DNA of 64,000 bases, taken from contig NZ_BJDU01000001.1 in the NCBI RefSeq assembly GCF_005405305.1, positions 60,791 through 124,790 on the forward strand. The letters run 5' to 3'. Below are positions 49,403-62,052 of the stretch, piece by piece. Each line of letters begins with the position of its first letter. Positions within the stretch are counted from its first letter, which is position 1. The notes beneath the pieces were generated by a model. The model searched no databases, was not told the DNA's origin, and worked only from the letters and a program-made list of their open reading frames with translations. A program made the position numbers and the translations under genes. Origin of the DNA: Companilactobacillus formosensis. Lineage in GTDB: Bacteria; Bacillota; Bacilli; Lactobacillales; Lactobacillaceae.

Positions 49403-50215
49403 TTAATCAAATGAACGATTGTTGTATGGAGGATATCCATCGATACGGACAGTGGATTCGTCATCGATGTTCCATTGGATTTTATTGACGTCAGAATAAA
49501 AATTACGACTAGCAAATGAACTTGAGAAGACATCGACAATTGGTAAGTCAGTTGTAAAAGCAAGGTAGCGACCTTCAACAATTGAATTGTTAAGGGCATA
49601 AAAATCGCTATCGGGACATTCGTCATTGGCATTTACAGTCATACGAATAAAAGTTAATGATGATTGGAAGTCAACACCAATCGAATGATTGATCAAGCAG
49701 TCTTTTTGTTTACAATTGGAATTTTTTAAATAAAGAGTGTTGATCGTATCATTGACAAGCAAATTAGGACAATTTTCAAGATACAGGCCAGCAGTTTCAA
49801 TATTAGCGGTTGAAACGACGGAATCATAAAGTGCAAAAGAAGCGTTTTTGCAAAAAATCGTGTTCCATTTGTTGTCAAGAGGATGTAGGAAACGGACATT
49901 TTCGGCATAAAAGTGCGCATCATCGTATATCGCAACAGTATTAAGAGGACTTTGACCAGACGAAATTGTCATATTTTTAAGGATGATTTGAACGTCATCA
50001 CCAATTAAAAAATAGGCATGGAGTTTTATTGCACGATTATTGGAATTATCACCAATGATATTGATACTTTTTTTCAAATTGAGATAATAAGGTTCATCAT
50101 CAGAGAAATAATCACCATCGGCTAATTTGATAGTGTCGAAAGGTTTAGCAAGATTAAGAGCAGTTACCAAATCCAATTCCCTTTTATTTGTGTTTTTGAT
50201 ATAAAATGTTGTCAT
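49403..50215 (-). CDS. Right-handed beta-helix protein (270 aa)
   Basis: Start at ATG 50215 with GGAGG nine bases upstream; a longer in-frame version is rejected. The sequence shows many short repeats ending in N-ladder positions (IKLADGDYFSDDEPYYLNLK, AIYDDAHFYAENVRFLHP, TAGLYLENCPNLLVND, LYLKNSNCKQKDCLI), characteristic of pectate-lyase-like parallel beta-helices. No signal peptide, so it is probably cytosolic. Often seen as carbohydrate-binding or modifying proteins, but no catalytic motif is recognisable. Function unknown. Confidence 0.65.
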   Translation of the reverse strand: MTTFYIKNTNKRELDLVTALNLAKPFDTIKLADGDYFSDDEPYYLNLKKSINIIGDNSNNRAIKLHAYFLIGDDVQIILKNMTISSGQSPLNTVAIYDDAHFYAENVRFLHPLDNKWNTIFCKNASFALYDSVVSTANIETAGLYLENCPNLLVNDTINTLYLKNSNCKQKDCLINHSIGVDFQSSLTFIRMTVNANDECPDSDFYALNNSIVEGRYLAFTTDLPIVDVFSSSFASRNFYSDVNKIQWNIDDESTVRIDGYPPYNNRSFD

Positions 50216-50296
50216 ATACGCAAGCCTCCATTTGTTTTGTAATTCCATTATATGAGGCTGAGTGGCATACTATGGCAATTTAAAAGAACTAAGTAC

Positions 50297-50339
50297 AAAA
50301 TAACCTCAATAAAAATATTGTTTTTATTGAGGTTATTTT
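50297..50339. terminator. Strong bidirectional terminator
   Basis: A perfect 19-bp stem AAAATAACCTCAATAAAAA / TTTTTATTGAGGTTATTTT around TATTG. Confidence 0.88.
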
Positions 50340-50343
50340 GTCT

Positions 50344-50583
50344 TTAAATTTTCTTTTTCAAATGATACTTAACAATTCCAGTATCAGAATCTTTAATGTC
50401 TTTTTTTTCATCTTTAGCAAAGTAAACCGCAAAGCTTTTATTATCGGAAACATCTTGTGCAACTACTAGGGATGATTCGTAGGGATCCTTTGCTTTATAA
50501 ATTTGCGCACCACGAACTGCTTCGCCGTAATCTTTTGAATTAGCAATCGCATCGCCGGGGTTAAAAAATACCATTTCATCCAT
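50344..50583 (-). CDS. Small hydrophilic protein (79 aa), unknown
   Basis: Start at ATG 50583 after AAAGGATG; the longer ORF upstream lacks a ribosome site. Begins MDEMVFFNPGDAIANSKDYG and continues with charged residues, ending KYHLKKKI. Probably a single alpha/beta domain. No family recognised. Monocistronic, with a strong terminator. Confidence 0.55.
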   Translation of the reverse strand: MDEMVFFNPGDAIANSKDYGEAVRGAQIYKAKDPYESSLVVAQDVSDNKSFAVYFAKDEKKDIKDSDTGIVKYHLKKKI

Positions 50584-50711
50584 AAGTAACACATCCTTTC
50601 TCTTTTTTTCATTATACAATTAATGGTCAAAAGAATGGAAAGAATAACAGTATCATTAACTTTTATTAAAGGTTTTTCTCCGCTATACTATGACATATGG
50701 AGGGTATGTAG

Positions 50712-51092
50712 ATGACTAATGTTGAAGATTATATTAAACAAAATGTTTTTGGCAAGCCACAGTTAAAGCCTGATGAGAAGAACAAATTCTTGGGAAACTT
50801 TGCTGAAAGAGTAGCGATTGCTTTAACGATTGCCCAATTAAAAAATGAGGATAATATCAAGACGGTTGAAAGCGTTATGAAAAAATATCCGCAGTATCAT
50901 CTGTATTTAAATGGAAAAATTGATTCATATATACTGGATAAATACCTACAATTGAGTGTAAAATTAAAGTATAAGTTTACAATAGTTTCACAATCGGGAG
51001 TCCGTAATAAAGACCGTGCCTTGACTGATAATGACATGGGACTAGTTATTGCTAACGAGGGTAAACCTGTTGATAGACCAGTGCTTATATAA
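50712..51092 (+). CDS. YueI family protein (DUF1694, 126 aa)
   Basis: The segment ERVAIALTIAQLKNEDNIKTVE and KYPQYHLYLNGKID plus the C-terminal SGVRNKDRALTDNDMGLVIA are typical of B. subtilis YueI-like proteins of unknown function, structurally related to MoaD-like or ribosome-associated folds. GGAGGG precedes ATG 50712. Its stop is 15 bases before the PRPP synthase ATG, so the two probably share a transcript. Confidence 0.78.
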   Translation: MTNVEDYIKQNVFGKPQLKPDEKNKFLGNFAERVAIALTIAQLKNEDNIKTVESVMKKYPQYHLYLNGKIDSYILDKYLQLSVKLKYKFTIVSQSGVRNKDRALTDNDMGLVIANEGKPVDRPVLI

Positions 51093-51107
51093 TTTTGGAG
51101 GACAAAA

Positions 51108-52088
51108 ATGTCTAATAGCTCATTAGATAAAATTGCTTTACTTTCTTTAAATGGTAATAAACCATTAGCAAAAAGAATTTCTGACTACATGGGAATTCCA
51201 TTGTTGGATGCTACCGTTTCACATTTTAGTGATGGTGAAATCAACATTCAAATGAACGAAAGTATTCGTGGAAAAGACGTTTACATTATTCATTCAGTTT
51301 CTGATCCTGTTAATGACAACTTCATGGAATTGATGATTGCCGTAGATGCTTTGAGACGTGCTAGTGCTAACAGCATTACTTGTGTATTGCCATACTTTGC
51401 TTACACACGTTCAGATAGAAAATCTCGTTCTAGAGAACCTATCTCAGCTAAGTTGTTTGCCAATATGCTAGAAATGGGACAAGTCGATCGTGTTATCGCT
51501 ATCGACATGCATGCTGATCAAATTCAAGGATTCTTTGATATTCCAGTTGATCACTTACGTGCTATGCCAATTTTCGCTAGTTACTTTGAACAAAAAATCA
51601 AGAACCCTGACGATTTCGTCTTTGTAGCTCCTGATCACAATTCAACTAAACGTGCTCGTGCTTTAGCTGAAGTATTTGGTTCACAAATTGCTATCGTTGA
51701 CCAAAGATCAACAGAAGATGATGATGTTATTCCTGATATTATTGGTGATGTTGACGGTAAGCAATGTGTTATCGTTGATGATTTGATTGATACAGGTACT
51801 AGAATGATCAATAGTGCTGAAGCAGTCAAAAAGGCTGGTGCCAAGACAATTTCTGCCGTTGCTACACATCCAATTTTCTCAAAGAACGCTGCAAAACGCT
51901 TAGAAGCATCAGACTTGATGGAAGTGCTAGTTTCAGATTCAATTGTCGTTCCAGAAGAATGTCATTTTGACAAATTAAAGATTTTATCCGTAACTGACTT
52001 AGTTGGTGATGCTATTCGCATGACTCAAGATAATGAATCAATCGACTCATTATTTGATGTTCGTGATAGCTTCACAATTATTAAATAA
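51108..52088 (+). CDS. prs: Ribose-phosphate pyrophosphokinase (326 aa)
   Basis: Makes PRPP from ribose-5-phosphate and ATP. Motifs: FSDGEINIQMNESIRGKDVY, the flexible loop YFAYTRSDRKSRSREP, AIDMHADQIQGFFDIPVDHL and the PRPP-binding CVIVDDLIDTGTRM. GGAGG precedes the ATG. Length and motifs are standard. Lactobacilli often carry two prs genes; this one, next to yueI rather than glmU, may be the secondary copy. A terminator follows. Confidence 0.9.
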   Translation: MSNSSLDKIALLSLNGNKPLAKRISDYMGIPLLDATVSHFSDGEINIQMNESIRGKDVYIIHSVSDPVNDNFMELMIAVDALRRASANSITCVLPYFAYTRSDRKSRSREPISAKLFANMLEMGQVDRVIAIDMHADQIQGFFDIPVDHLRAMPIFASYFEQKIKNPDDFVFVAPDHNSTKRARALAEVFGSQIAIVDQRSTEDDDVIPDIIGDVDGKQCVIVDDLIDTGTRMINSAEAVKKAGAKTISAVATHPIFSKNAAKRLEASDLMEVLVSDSIVVPEECHFDKLKILSVTDLVGDAIRMTQDNESIDSLFDVRDSFTIIK

Positions 52089-52096
52089 GTTAATTA

Positions 52097-52127
52097 ATCT
52101 CAATCCTTAGTGATTGGGATTTTTTTA
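52097..52127 (+). terminator. Rho-independent terminator after prs
   Basis: AATCTCAATC / GATTGGGATT hairpin with a T run. Confidence 0.88.
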
Positions 52128-52200
52128 TTATCAAAATACTTAATAATGGAAAAATAAAAAAATTGTTGTTAAGGTAATGGTACTTGAGGAGGTTTTATTA

Positions 52201-52842
52201 ATGAAAGTACTTATTATTGGTGCCCATGGTAAAGTGGGTCGTTTGTTAGTTGACGAGTTGAAAGCTAGAAAGATTGATTTTGCAGCTGGTTTGCGTAAAG
52301 AAGAACAAATCAAGGCTTATCAGGCAGATGGCATTCCTACTCAATACATTGATTTAACAGCATCTCCAAAGGATATTCAAAATTCTATCGCTGAATCTGG
52401 TGCTGATACGATCGTCTTCTCTGCTGGTGCCGGTGGTGCTGGATATGACAAGACAATTGAGATTGATTTGGACGGAGCTATCAAGACAATGGATGCCGCT
52501 CAAATTCTTGGCATCAAACGTTATGTTATGGTCAGTGCTGTTTACAGTGATGATCGTACTAAGTGGGAAGCTTCAGGAATCAGACCTTATTACGTAGCTA
52601 AGCATTATGCTGACAAGTATCTTCGTAGCACAAACTTAGATTACACAATTGTTCATCCGGGAACTTTGACTGATGATCCTGCAACTGGAAAGGTTAATAT
52701 CCAAAGTAATTATGAAGGTGGTTCTGTAGCTAGGGCTGATGTTGCTAAAGTCATTGCTCAAGCTATCCAAACTCCATCATCAATCAAAAATGAATACAAC
52801 TTCTCTGCTGGAGATCAAGCTATTCAAGACGTTATTAGATAA
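52201..52842 (+). CDS. NAD(P)-binding SDR-type oxidoreductase (213 aa)
   Basis: Start ATG 52201 after GGAGGTTTTATTA; an in-frame upstream start is before this site and is dropped. N-terminal KVLIIGAHGKVGRLL dinucleotide fold, with VFSAGAGGAG and a Y-x-x-x-K-like YYVAKHYADKYL segment. Related to B. subtilis YwnB/NmrA-like atypical SDRs. Substrate unknown. Own terminator. Confidence 0.8.
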   Translation: MKVLIIGAHGKVGRLLVDELKARKIDFAAGLRKEEQIKAYQADGIPTQYIDLTASPKDIQNSIAESGADTIVFSAGAGGAGYDKTIEIDLDGAIKTMDAAQILGIKRYVMVSAVYSDDRTKWEASGIRPYYVAKHYADKYLRSTNLDYTIVHPGTLTDDPATGKVNIQSNYEGGSVARADVAKVIAQAIQTPSSIKNEYNFSAGDQAIQDVIR

Positions 52843-52843
52843 A

Positions 52844-52874
52844 AAAAAGGAGCCCAAAAATTAGGCTCCTTTTT
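52844..52874. terminator. Bidirectional terminator
   Basis: AAAAAGGAGCC / GGCTCCTTTTT, between the SDR gene and the convergent lectin-like protein gene. Confidence 0.88.
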
Positions 52875-52881
52875 GTATATA

Positions 52882-55563
52882 TTAATTAAAGTCAGCATCA
52901 GCTAAACTCCATTCCAAAACTCCAGTATATTTACCAGCTTCGTTCAAACCAGTCTGTTTTAAGATAACGCCTGTGTCATCTTTCCAAGAATCAGAAATTG
53001 TTTTTATGGTTTCTTCAGAATAACTGTGATTATCTTGTTCAATCAAAGTTGGGGAATCATCTAGAGCTGATCTTTGATCGTCATCAATATAAAGCAAACT
53101 ACCGGCGAATTGTTCATTGTCGTCAGTTTTAGTTAGGGGTGTGACCACACGAGTTCTTAGCTGCCAAGGGTTGTTACGACTAGTTACTTTGACGTAGCCA
53201 TCATCTTTACGGTGAATGTAGTCAGCTTTGCTAGAGTAATTGATGTCGTTGAAAGAAATACTCTTAGAAGCATCGACTTCAAGAATTTTATCTGGAACTA
53301 CTTCGACGAAGAATTGAACGTTGTTAGAGACTTTAGAATCCTTATCGGTTATTGTAATTTCAATTCGGTGAGGATTATTTTTTTCTAACGCGAAAGTATC
53401 CCAGAAGTCACTTGTCGAATCAAAAATAGTTTCGTTGATGGGAATTTTGATTTTTTCAGTTGTATCGTTGCCAGTGACGTTTAGTTTACTTTCAATTTTT
53501 CGTTCATTATCGATATTTATATCAACAATCAATTCATCTCCGGGGACAAATTTTTGTTCAGGATTGTAAGATAATTCGATAGGCAAAGTGATATTAGGAT
53601 TATCTTGTTGGAAACGTAATGTATAGTTCTCTTCAAGCCCTTTAGCCATTAAGCTCCAGTTCTTCTCATAGCGGATGTTGAATTCAGGAGAACTAGTTGA
53701 AATAATGGCATTGCTACCGTTGAAATAGGCTGGGGCTTTTTGAACTAGATGGTCTTTCAAGTCCTTATTAATAGCTGTTCCGAAAATCTTAACATTGGTA
53801 ATTTTGTTATCAGCGTTGTCGAGATCTTTGGAAAGTTTTTTGTTAATTAAGCGGCTGTTAATGGCGACTTTGGTACTAGTACTTTCAGCTTGACCACTAG
53901 TCAAAGAAACATCTGAAACTAATAAATCGTCTTGAGTGCCATCTTGATATTCAATGTAGCCGATTCGTTTTCGTCCGGGAGTATTGGGACTATCTTCTTG
54001 GCGAAAATCTAAGTAAGTTTCCATGTCGGGAATTTGGATAGCCGCAACGATGTCTTTCCAAGAAGGCTTTTGTGAATCAGGAAGAATCTTGGAATCAGAT
54101 TTAGTGTCGTCGTCTTTGGCGTGACGAATTTCGTAGTTTAAATCAATCGAGTCACCACTGTTGACGTCAATGTCAGTTGATTGGTCAGTGATAGTTTTGT
54201 TTAACGTATTATCAGTTATTGAACTTTTAGCAATTGGGTTAGGGGAGTCTGGGAGAGTTTCTAGTTTGACGTATTTGTCAAAAACGGTGCCTTGATTAGA
54301 ATCATTATTTTGTCCCAGAGTACTGTTGGCTCCAGTAAAGCCCCAATAAACGTTATAGTTACCATTGTGAACATCAAATGTACTCATTGGAATTTTTATA
54401 GAAGAATCTACACGCTTGAAGTATCTGTTACTAGTCTTATTTGTATTTGTGATACCATTTTCATCTTTGTCATTAAAAGAATAGCTTAAAGTTCCGGCAA
54501 GAAGATTTTCATCTGGTTCCCAACTTATTGTTACATGATGCCATTTTACACCATGTCCAAAGTAATCTTCATCATCGATTAACTCAGCTTTTTGTATATT
54601 AGAATGAAATAATCCCATAGTTGAAGAGACTTTATCATTTTCAAATTCAGTAGGTAATGAAGTGGTTGGAAAGATGTTTGAATATGAATATGGAGAGTTA
54701 GGTAAAGCAAATGCAATATGTCCTGTAGAATCACTATCCATAGTATTCCCGTTTGCCTTTATTCCTAAGAAAGATTCTGGTAATAGAATATTGTCAGGAA
54801 ATCCAACATCGGTAGGAGATTTACCGGCATTTTTTAAATTTCCATCAAAAGAATGAGAAGTAACATATTTATCAATTGAAGCAATACCAATCTTGTCAGT
54901 TTTGTATTGGAGAATTATAGGGGTTGAATCATCTCCAGTATCACTTGCTTTATTTACACGCGAATCGAATTCTAATGCAATGCTATTTTTAATTGCAGTA
55001 TTAGAAATAATATCAGATGTAGCTGGAGTCACAGAGATACCAAGATTGATTATAGATGTATAATCTAATCCATAAACACCTAAACCTTGTAAACCTGCAC
55101 CCATGGCTGTTGTTTTACGAGGATCGTTTTGCAATACAAAAGCCATACCTTCACCATTAGATAATTTCGAATTATTGTATTCCCCGAATGATAGCCATGC
55201 TGATATACTTTGCTTTTGTGATAAATCCCACATTTTGTTATCTCTAGACCAAATTGTTCCGTAAGTACCAATATTTTTTGTGTGCATATCATAGACTAAA
55301 CCCATTGATTTCTTTTGATCACTACCAGGGCCACTAGTGAGTTTGATAGTTTCGTTGTTTAAAATAGTAGTACTGTTTGTTGTAAAGGGATTTGAACCGT
55401 TTGGTGGATTAATGACTGTTGGTGTACTAATAACCATATAGTCATTCAGTGGCAACCCCACAGGTTCAGCTTTAACAGTAGTCAAAGATATAAAAAAATT
55501 TGCAAATAACACAAAAAAGGATATAAAAATATATCCAATCAGATGCTTATGATGTCCTTTCAT
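52882..55563 (-). CDS. Secreted lectin-like WxL-domain surface protein (893 aa)
   Basis: Start at ATG 55563 behind GGGGAG. A signal peptide (about 1-33) ends TVKA. Residues ~40-270 form an L-type (legume) lectin domain: SISAWLSFGEYNNSKLSNGE, GMAFVLQNDP..AMGAGLQGLGVYG and IALEFDSRVNKASD. Beta-rich repeats follow, and the C-terminus carries both motifs of a WxL wall-binding domain, NNPWQLRTRV and KYTGVLEWSLAD. It should bind sugars and sit on peptidoglycan. No LPXTG. A cre-like site lies 55 bases upstream. WxL proteins are usually clustered with partners; here it stands alone. Confidence 0.78.
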   Translation of the reverse strand: MKGHHKHLIGYIFISFFVLFANFFISLTTVKAEPVGLPLNDYMVISTPTVINPPNGSNPFTTNSTTILNNETIKLTSGPGSDQKKSMGLVYDMHTKNIGTYGTIWSRDNKMWDLSQKQSISAWLSFGEYNNSKLSNGEGMAFVLQNDPRKTTAMGAGLQGLGVYGLDYTSIINLGISVTPATSDIISNTAIKNSIALEFDSRVNKASDTGDDSTPIILQYKTDKIGIASIDKYVTSHSFDGNLKNAGKSPTDVGFPDNILLPESFLGIKANGNTMDSDSTGHIAFALPNSPYSYSNIFPTTSLPTEFENDKVSSTMGLFHSNIQKAELIDDEDYFGHGVKWHHVTISWEPDENLLAGTLSYSFNDKDENGITNTNKTSNRYFKRVDSSIKIPMSTFDVHNGNYNVYWGFTGANSTLGQNNDSNQGTVFDKYVKLETLPDSPNPIAKSSITDNTLNKTITDQSTDIDVNSGDSIDLNYEIRHAKDDDTKSDSKILPDSQKPSWKDIVAAIQIPDMETYLDFRQEDSPNTPGRKRIGYIEYQDGTQDDLLVSDVSLTSGQAESTSTKVAINSRLINKKLSKDLDNADNKITNVKIFGTAINKDLKDHLVQKAPAYFNGSNAIISTSSPEFNIRYEKNWSLMAKGLEENYTLRFQQDNPNITLPIELSYNPEQKFVPGDELIVDINIDNERKIESKLNVTGNDTTEKIKIPINETIFDSTSDFWDTFALEKNNPHRIEITITDKDSKVSNNVQFFVEVVPDKILEVDASKSISFNDINYSSKADYIHRKDDGYVKVTSRNNPWQLRTRVVTPLTKTDDNEQFAGSLLYIDDDQRSALDDSPTLIEQDNHSYSEETIKTISDSWKDDTGVILKQTGLNEAGKYTGVLEWSLADADFN

Positions 55564-55617
55564 CAAAATTCACTCCCCGAAATGTATATTCATTGTATAC
55601 AATAGTATATCAAGATA

Positions 55618-55631
55618 TGAATACGCTTTCA
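55618..55631. promoter_or_regulatory. Possible cre (CcpA) site upstream of the lectin-like protein
   Basis: TGAATACGCTTTCA matches TGWAANCGNTNWCA at 13 of 14 positions on either strand. It is 55 bases before the gene start. Confidence 0.4.
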
Positions 55632-55671
55632 TTCCGTTTATTAAAAGTTTTATTCTTCCTAAATGAAACAC

Positions 55672-55699
55672 AAAAAAACCGATCCTTAAAAAGGATCGG
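55672..55699 (-). terminator. Rho-independent terminator
   Basis: CCGATCCTT / AAGGATCGG stem followed on the minus strand by seven T. It ends the 122-residue gene. Confidence 0.85.
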
Positions 55700-55705
55700 C
55701 AAAAG

Positions 55706-56074
55706 TTAAGCCATCGTATCTTCAACGACGTATTCATTTTTATTTTTGAAATTAGGAAGAATTTTATTCTTAAGTTGTTGATTCTCAAAGATAACTGCAT
55801 CGTAAGGATGATTCTTCAAGTAACGGGCAACCTTATTAGTAAAATAATTAAATTTCAAAACATCATGCTTATTGGATTTTTTGGAAAATTTCTTAAAAAA
55901 TGAATTCAAAAGTGAATCAAAAAGTAAAATCCGCTTAGGTATTTCAATCGACTTAGTATTTCTCGTATACCAAATCTTTTGAGTTCCTGGGGTAAAAATG
56001 ACATCAACATCACTATTGTAGGGAATCTTATTGATATCTAAAGCTACGGCAATAACTTTCTTTGTCTCTGACAT
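55706..56074 (-). CDS. Basic protein of unknown function (122 aa)
   Basis: Begins MSETKKVIAVALDINKIPYN with alternating strands; the middle is very basic (FFKKFSKKSNKHDVLKFNYF), then VARYLKNHPYDAVIFENQ. GGAGT lies before ATG 56074. I do not recognise the family; a small alpha/beta fold is likely. It stands alone between the lectin-like gene and the XRE gene. Confidence 0.5.
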   Translation of the reverse strand: MSETKKVIAVALDINKIPYNSDVDVIFTPGTQKIWYTRNTKSIEIPKRILLFDSLLNSFFKKFSKKSNKHDVLKFNYFTNKVARYLKNHPYDAVIFENQQLKNKILPNFKNKNEYVVEDTMA

Positions 56075-56211
56075 AATCTAAGACTCCTTTCTATAACTTC
56101 AACTGCATATTAGCATAAGAAAAATTATATTATTTAAAGATTGCTTGATGATTTTGTGAAGATACGAGCTGAAGCTTAAAGGAGTAAGGGAAGAGCTATA
56201 TATACATTCCG

Positions 56212-56415
56212 TCATTCCTGTATATATTCTAAGATATCACCGGGCTGACAGTCTAGTGTTTGACAGATTTTTTCTAAGGTTGAAAAACGAATTGCCTTAG
56301 CACGTCCATTCTTTAAAATTGAGATGTTAGCTTGCGTTATACCAACCTTTTCAGCCAATTCGGTAACGGTCATATTTTTTTTGACTAATAGAAGATCCAA
56401 ATTTATTTTTATCAT
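56212..56415 (-). CDS. XRE family transcriptional regulator (67 aa)
   Basis: Nearly the whole protein is a helix-turn-helix domain of the YozG type: MTVTELAEKVGITQANISIL ... RFSTLEKICQTLDCQPGDIL. Directly follows the DUF2975 gene with a nine-base gap. DUF2975-XRE pairs are common in Firmicutes and thought to be self-regulating; the membrane partner may control the regulator. AGGAGGTC overlaps the region before ATG 56415. Confidence 0.88.
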   Translation of the reverse strand: MIKINLDLLLVKKNMTVTELAEKVGITQANISILKNGRAKAIRFSTLEKICQTLDCQPGDILEYIQE

Positions 56416-56424
56416 TTTGACCTC

Positions 56425-56898
56425 CTATATCGTTAATTCATTTTCTTGTTTAAATTGAATCGAATTGATCAAAATTTTTTCCATGACTGAAATAAAAGCA
56501 GCAATTGCACTAGGGAAGAAAATAAATCCTAAAGCAACAATAATCAATCCAGGAGCATCGTCTATATCGGCGGCCTGATAAGCTATTGGTAAAATTGCTA
56601 GGAGAACAACTGAACAGGCGATGAACAGATAACGGACCATTCTAACGAAATGTAATGCCTGTTGGGTAAAGAAATTGTGGTTGTCGATCAATTTGAAAAT
56701 CCTAAATAAGTAATAACTGATGACAAGGACTAATAGACCCACAGTTAAAAAGGTCACGCCAGCAACTGTTGTTAATAAGTCAAAGGGATGATCTTGGATA
56801 GCGTTGAGCATGCTCATTGATAACATGACTACGAAGAATAAAACAAAAGCATCTATAACCAAAGTAACAATTTTTAATAAAGTAGTTTTGATTTTCAT
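56425..56898 (-). CDS. DUF2975 membrane protein (157 aa)
   Basis: Four hydrophobic segments (about 10-30, 42-65, 90-110 and 115-140). The FKLIDNHNFFTQQALHFVRM loop between helices 2 and 3 is the DUF2975 signature. GAGATTTCG precedes ATG 56898. First gene of the pair with the XRE regulator. Confidence 0.8.
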   Translation of the reverse strand: MKIKTTLLKIVTLVIDAFVLFFVVMLSMSMLNAIQDHPFDLLTTVAGVTFLTVGLLVLVISYYLFRIFKLIDNHNFFTQQALHFVRMVRYLFIACSVVLLAILPIAYQAADIDDAPGLIIVALGFIFFPSAIAAFISVMEKILINSIQFKQENELTI

Positions 56899-57040
56899 AA
56901 TCGAAATCTCCTTTGTGATTAAGGATATTTTAGCTCATTTTATATCGATAAACAATATATTTTTATCGAAAAACAATAAAGAATATACATTTTAATATTA
57001 AGCTGTTTATTTTTGAAATAAATTTTTTATAAAAAATGAC

Positions 57041-57069
57041 TTGACGAGCATTGAAGAAAACGCTATCAT
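57041..57069 (+). promoter_or_regulatory. Promoter of the beta-glucoside operon with overlapping cre site
   Basis: TTGACG (57041-57046), 17-base spacer and TATCAT (57064-57069). AGAAAACGCTATCA (57055-57068) matches the cre consensus at 13 of 14 positions and overlaps the -10, so CcpA would block transcription on preferred sugars. A flanking inverted repeat GAGCATT / AATGCTC brackets it. Confidence 0.7.
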
Positions 57070-57084
57070 AATGCTCGTAAACAA

Positions 57085-57164
57085 AAAGCGTGTTACTGAT
57101 TCGATCAGGCATAAACCTACTAACTTGTTACACTATAAGTGTAAAATTAGTGGGTATTTTTTTT
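57085..57164 (+). promoter_or_regulatory. RAT antiterminator and terminator before licT
   Basis: GTGTTACTGATTCGATCAGG, followed by CATAAACC, matches the ribonucleic antiterminator target of BglG/LicT proteins. It overlaps a terminator formed by ACCTACTAA / TTAGTGGGT with an inner TTACAC/GTGTAA stem and eight T. LicT bound to RAT would prevent termination. Confidence 0.8.
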
Positions 57165-57179
57165 GAGGAGGGTATATTT

Positions 57180-58016
57180 TTGAAATTTGTCAAAAATTAT
57201 AATAATAATGCCGCTCTTGTCATCGATGATGAAAACGTTGAATGGATGATTGTTGGAAAAGGAATTGGATTTGGCAAGAAGCCGGGTGATTTGGTGGACG
57301 CATCAAAGATTACTCAAAAATTCAAATCAGTTAATAATGATGAAATCGATACTTTAAAAGAGTATGACGAAGACATTATTAATGTAACGACTGACATTGT
57401 TCAAGACGTCGAAGCTTTCTTGAAGGTTAAATTCAATGACTATCAATATTTGATTTTGGCTGATCATATCAATTTCGCGTATAAACGTGCTAAAGAGCAC
57501 ATTGAGTTTACAGATCGAGCAGTTAGTTGGGAAGTTAAAAAATTATTTCCTAAAGAATATCAAGCTTCTGCTCGAGCTATTGAAATTATTCGAGAAGATT
57601 TGGGCGTCATATTTCCAAAGGGTGAATTGGTTTTTCTAACTTATCATTTCGTTAATCTCGAAAACGAAAAGGAAACTTTGCAAGATACGATTCAAGTATC
57701 AAAGATGATTGCGGATATTATTAATATTATTCAAATTAGTTATCACACGACTTTGGATGATGAATCATTCAATTACAGCCGTTTGGTTTCACATTTGCGA
57801 TATTTTCTAATTAGAAAATTAAAATCAAACAAGACTTCAACTGAACAATTGGATCCGAGTTTATTGAAGTTGATGATTATGAAGTATCCCGATGAAAATG
57901 CGACAGTCCAAAAGATCTCAACATTTTTACGCAATACTAAAGGATGGGCACTTTCCCAAAATGATCAAGTTTACTTGATTTTACACGTTTGGCGAGTGAC
58001 ACATCGTAACAATTAA
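57180..58016 (+). CDS. licT: BglG/LicT family transcriptional antiterminator (278 aa)
   Basis: TTG 57180 behind GAGGAGGG is the start; the longer in-frame version would begin inside the RAT/terminator. N-terminal RNA-binding CAT domain (about 1-56: VKNYNNNAALVIDDENVEWM, GKGIGFGKKPGDLVD), then two PRD domains with regulatory histidines (about 70-170 and 175-278). Binds RAT RNA when aryl-beta-glucosides are present and HPr phosphorylation permits. Targets are the RATs before its own gene and before the PTS gene. Confidence 0.92.
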   Translation: MKFVKNYNNNAALVIDDENVEWMIVGKGIGFGKKPGDLVDASKITQKFKSVNNDEIDTLKEYDEDIINVTTDIVQDVEAFLKVKFNDYQYLILADHINFAYKRAKEHIEFTDRAVSWEVKKLFPKEYQASARAIEIIREDLGVIFPKGELVFLTYHFVNLENEKETLQDTIQVSKMIADIINIIQISYHTTLDDESFNYSRLVSHLRYFLIRKLKSNKTSTEQLDPSLLKLMIMKYPDENATVQKISTFLRNTKGWALSQNDQVYLILHVWRVTHRNN

Positions 58017-58019
58017 ATA

Positions 58020-60137
<2,118 letters not shown>

Positions 60138-60177
60138 ACTTGTTTTCAAGTTGAAGAAAACGTTACCATATTAATAG

Positions 60178-61653
<1,476 letters not shown>

Positions 61654-61727
61654 GCATCTGGATTGCACGTTGCTAAAAAATCTTTCATAATATAGGTGAA
61701 ATCTCAAAGCAAAGAGGTAATAATTTT

Positions 61728-61925
61728 ATGAAAGACAAAGTACCGAGGTTTTCGCTTAGAGTATCGATCCTAATATTAATCGTACTAGCAATAATTTTGT
61801 ATTTCTTTAACCAACCAAATGCGTTCTTAGCATTGTTTGCGGTCGTGGTGTTATCGATAGTTTATTTAGGTGGTATGGAGAAGAATCACGAAATATTCAT
61901 GCGACATCATAAACGTTGGTTGTAA
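61728..61925 (+). CDS. Small membrane protein (65 aa), unknown
   Basis: GAGGTAATAATTTT precedes ATG 61728. Two hydrophobic segments (about 9-26 and 29-45) and a His/Arg-rich tail MRHHKRWL. No family recognised. Followed by a clear terminator, so a separate unit from the glucosidase. Confidence 0.5.
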   Translation: MKDKVPRFSLRVSILILIVLAIILYFFNQPNAFLALFAVVVLSIVYLGGMEKNHEIFMRHHKRWL

Positions 61926-61945
61926 AAAAATGAATAATAAATATC

Positions 61946-61985
61946 GACAGAATTGCATTTAAAAGCAGTTCTGTCTTTTTTTGTA
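61946..61985 (+). terminator. Rho-independent terminator
   Basis: GACAGAATTGC / GCAGTTCTGTC hairpin with T run. Confidence 0.85.
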
Positions 61986-62052
61986 CGTAATTTTTTCTTT
62001 AATGTAGGAAGAAATATGATAATATATTTCATGTTGATTCAAGGGGGAAAAT

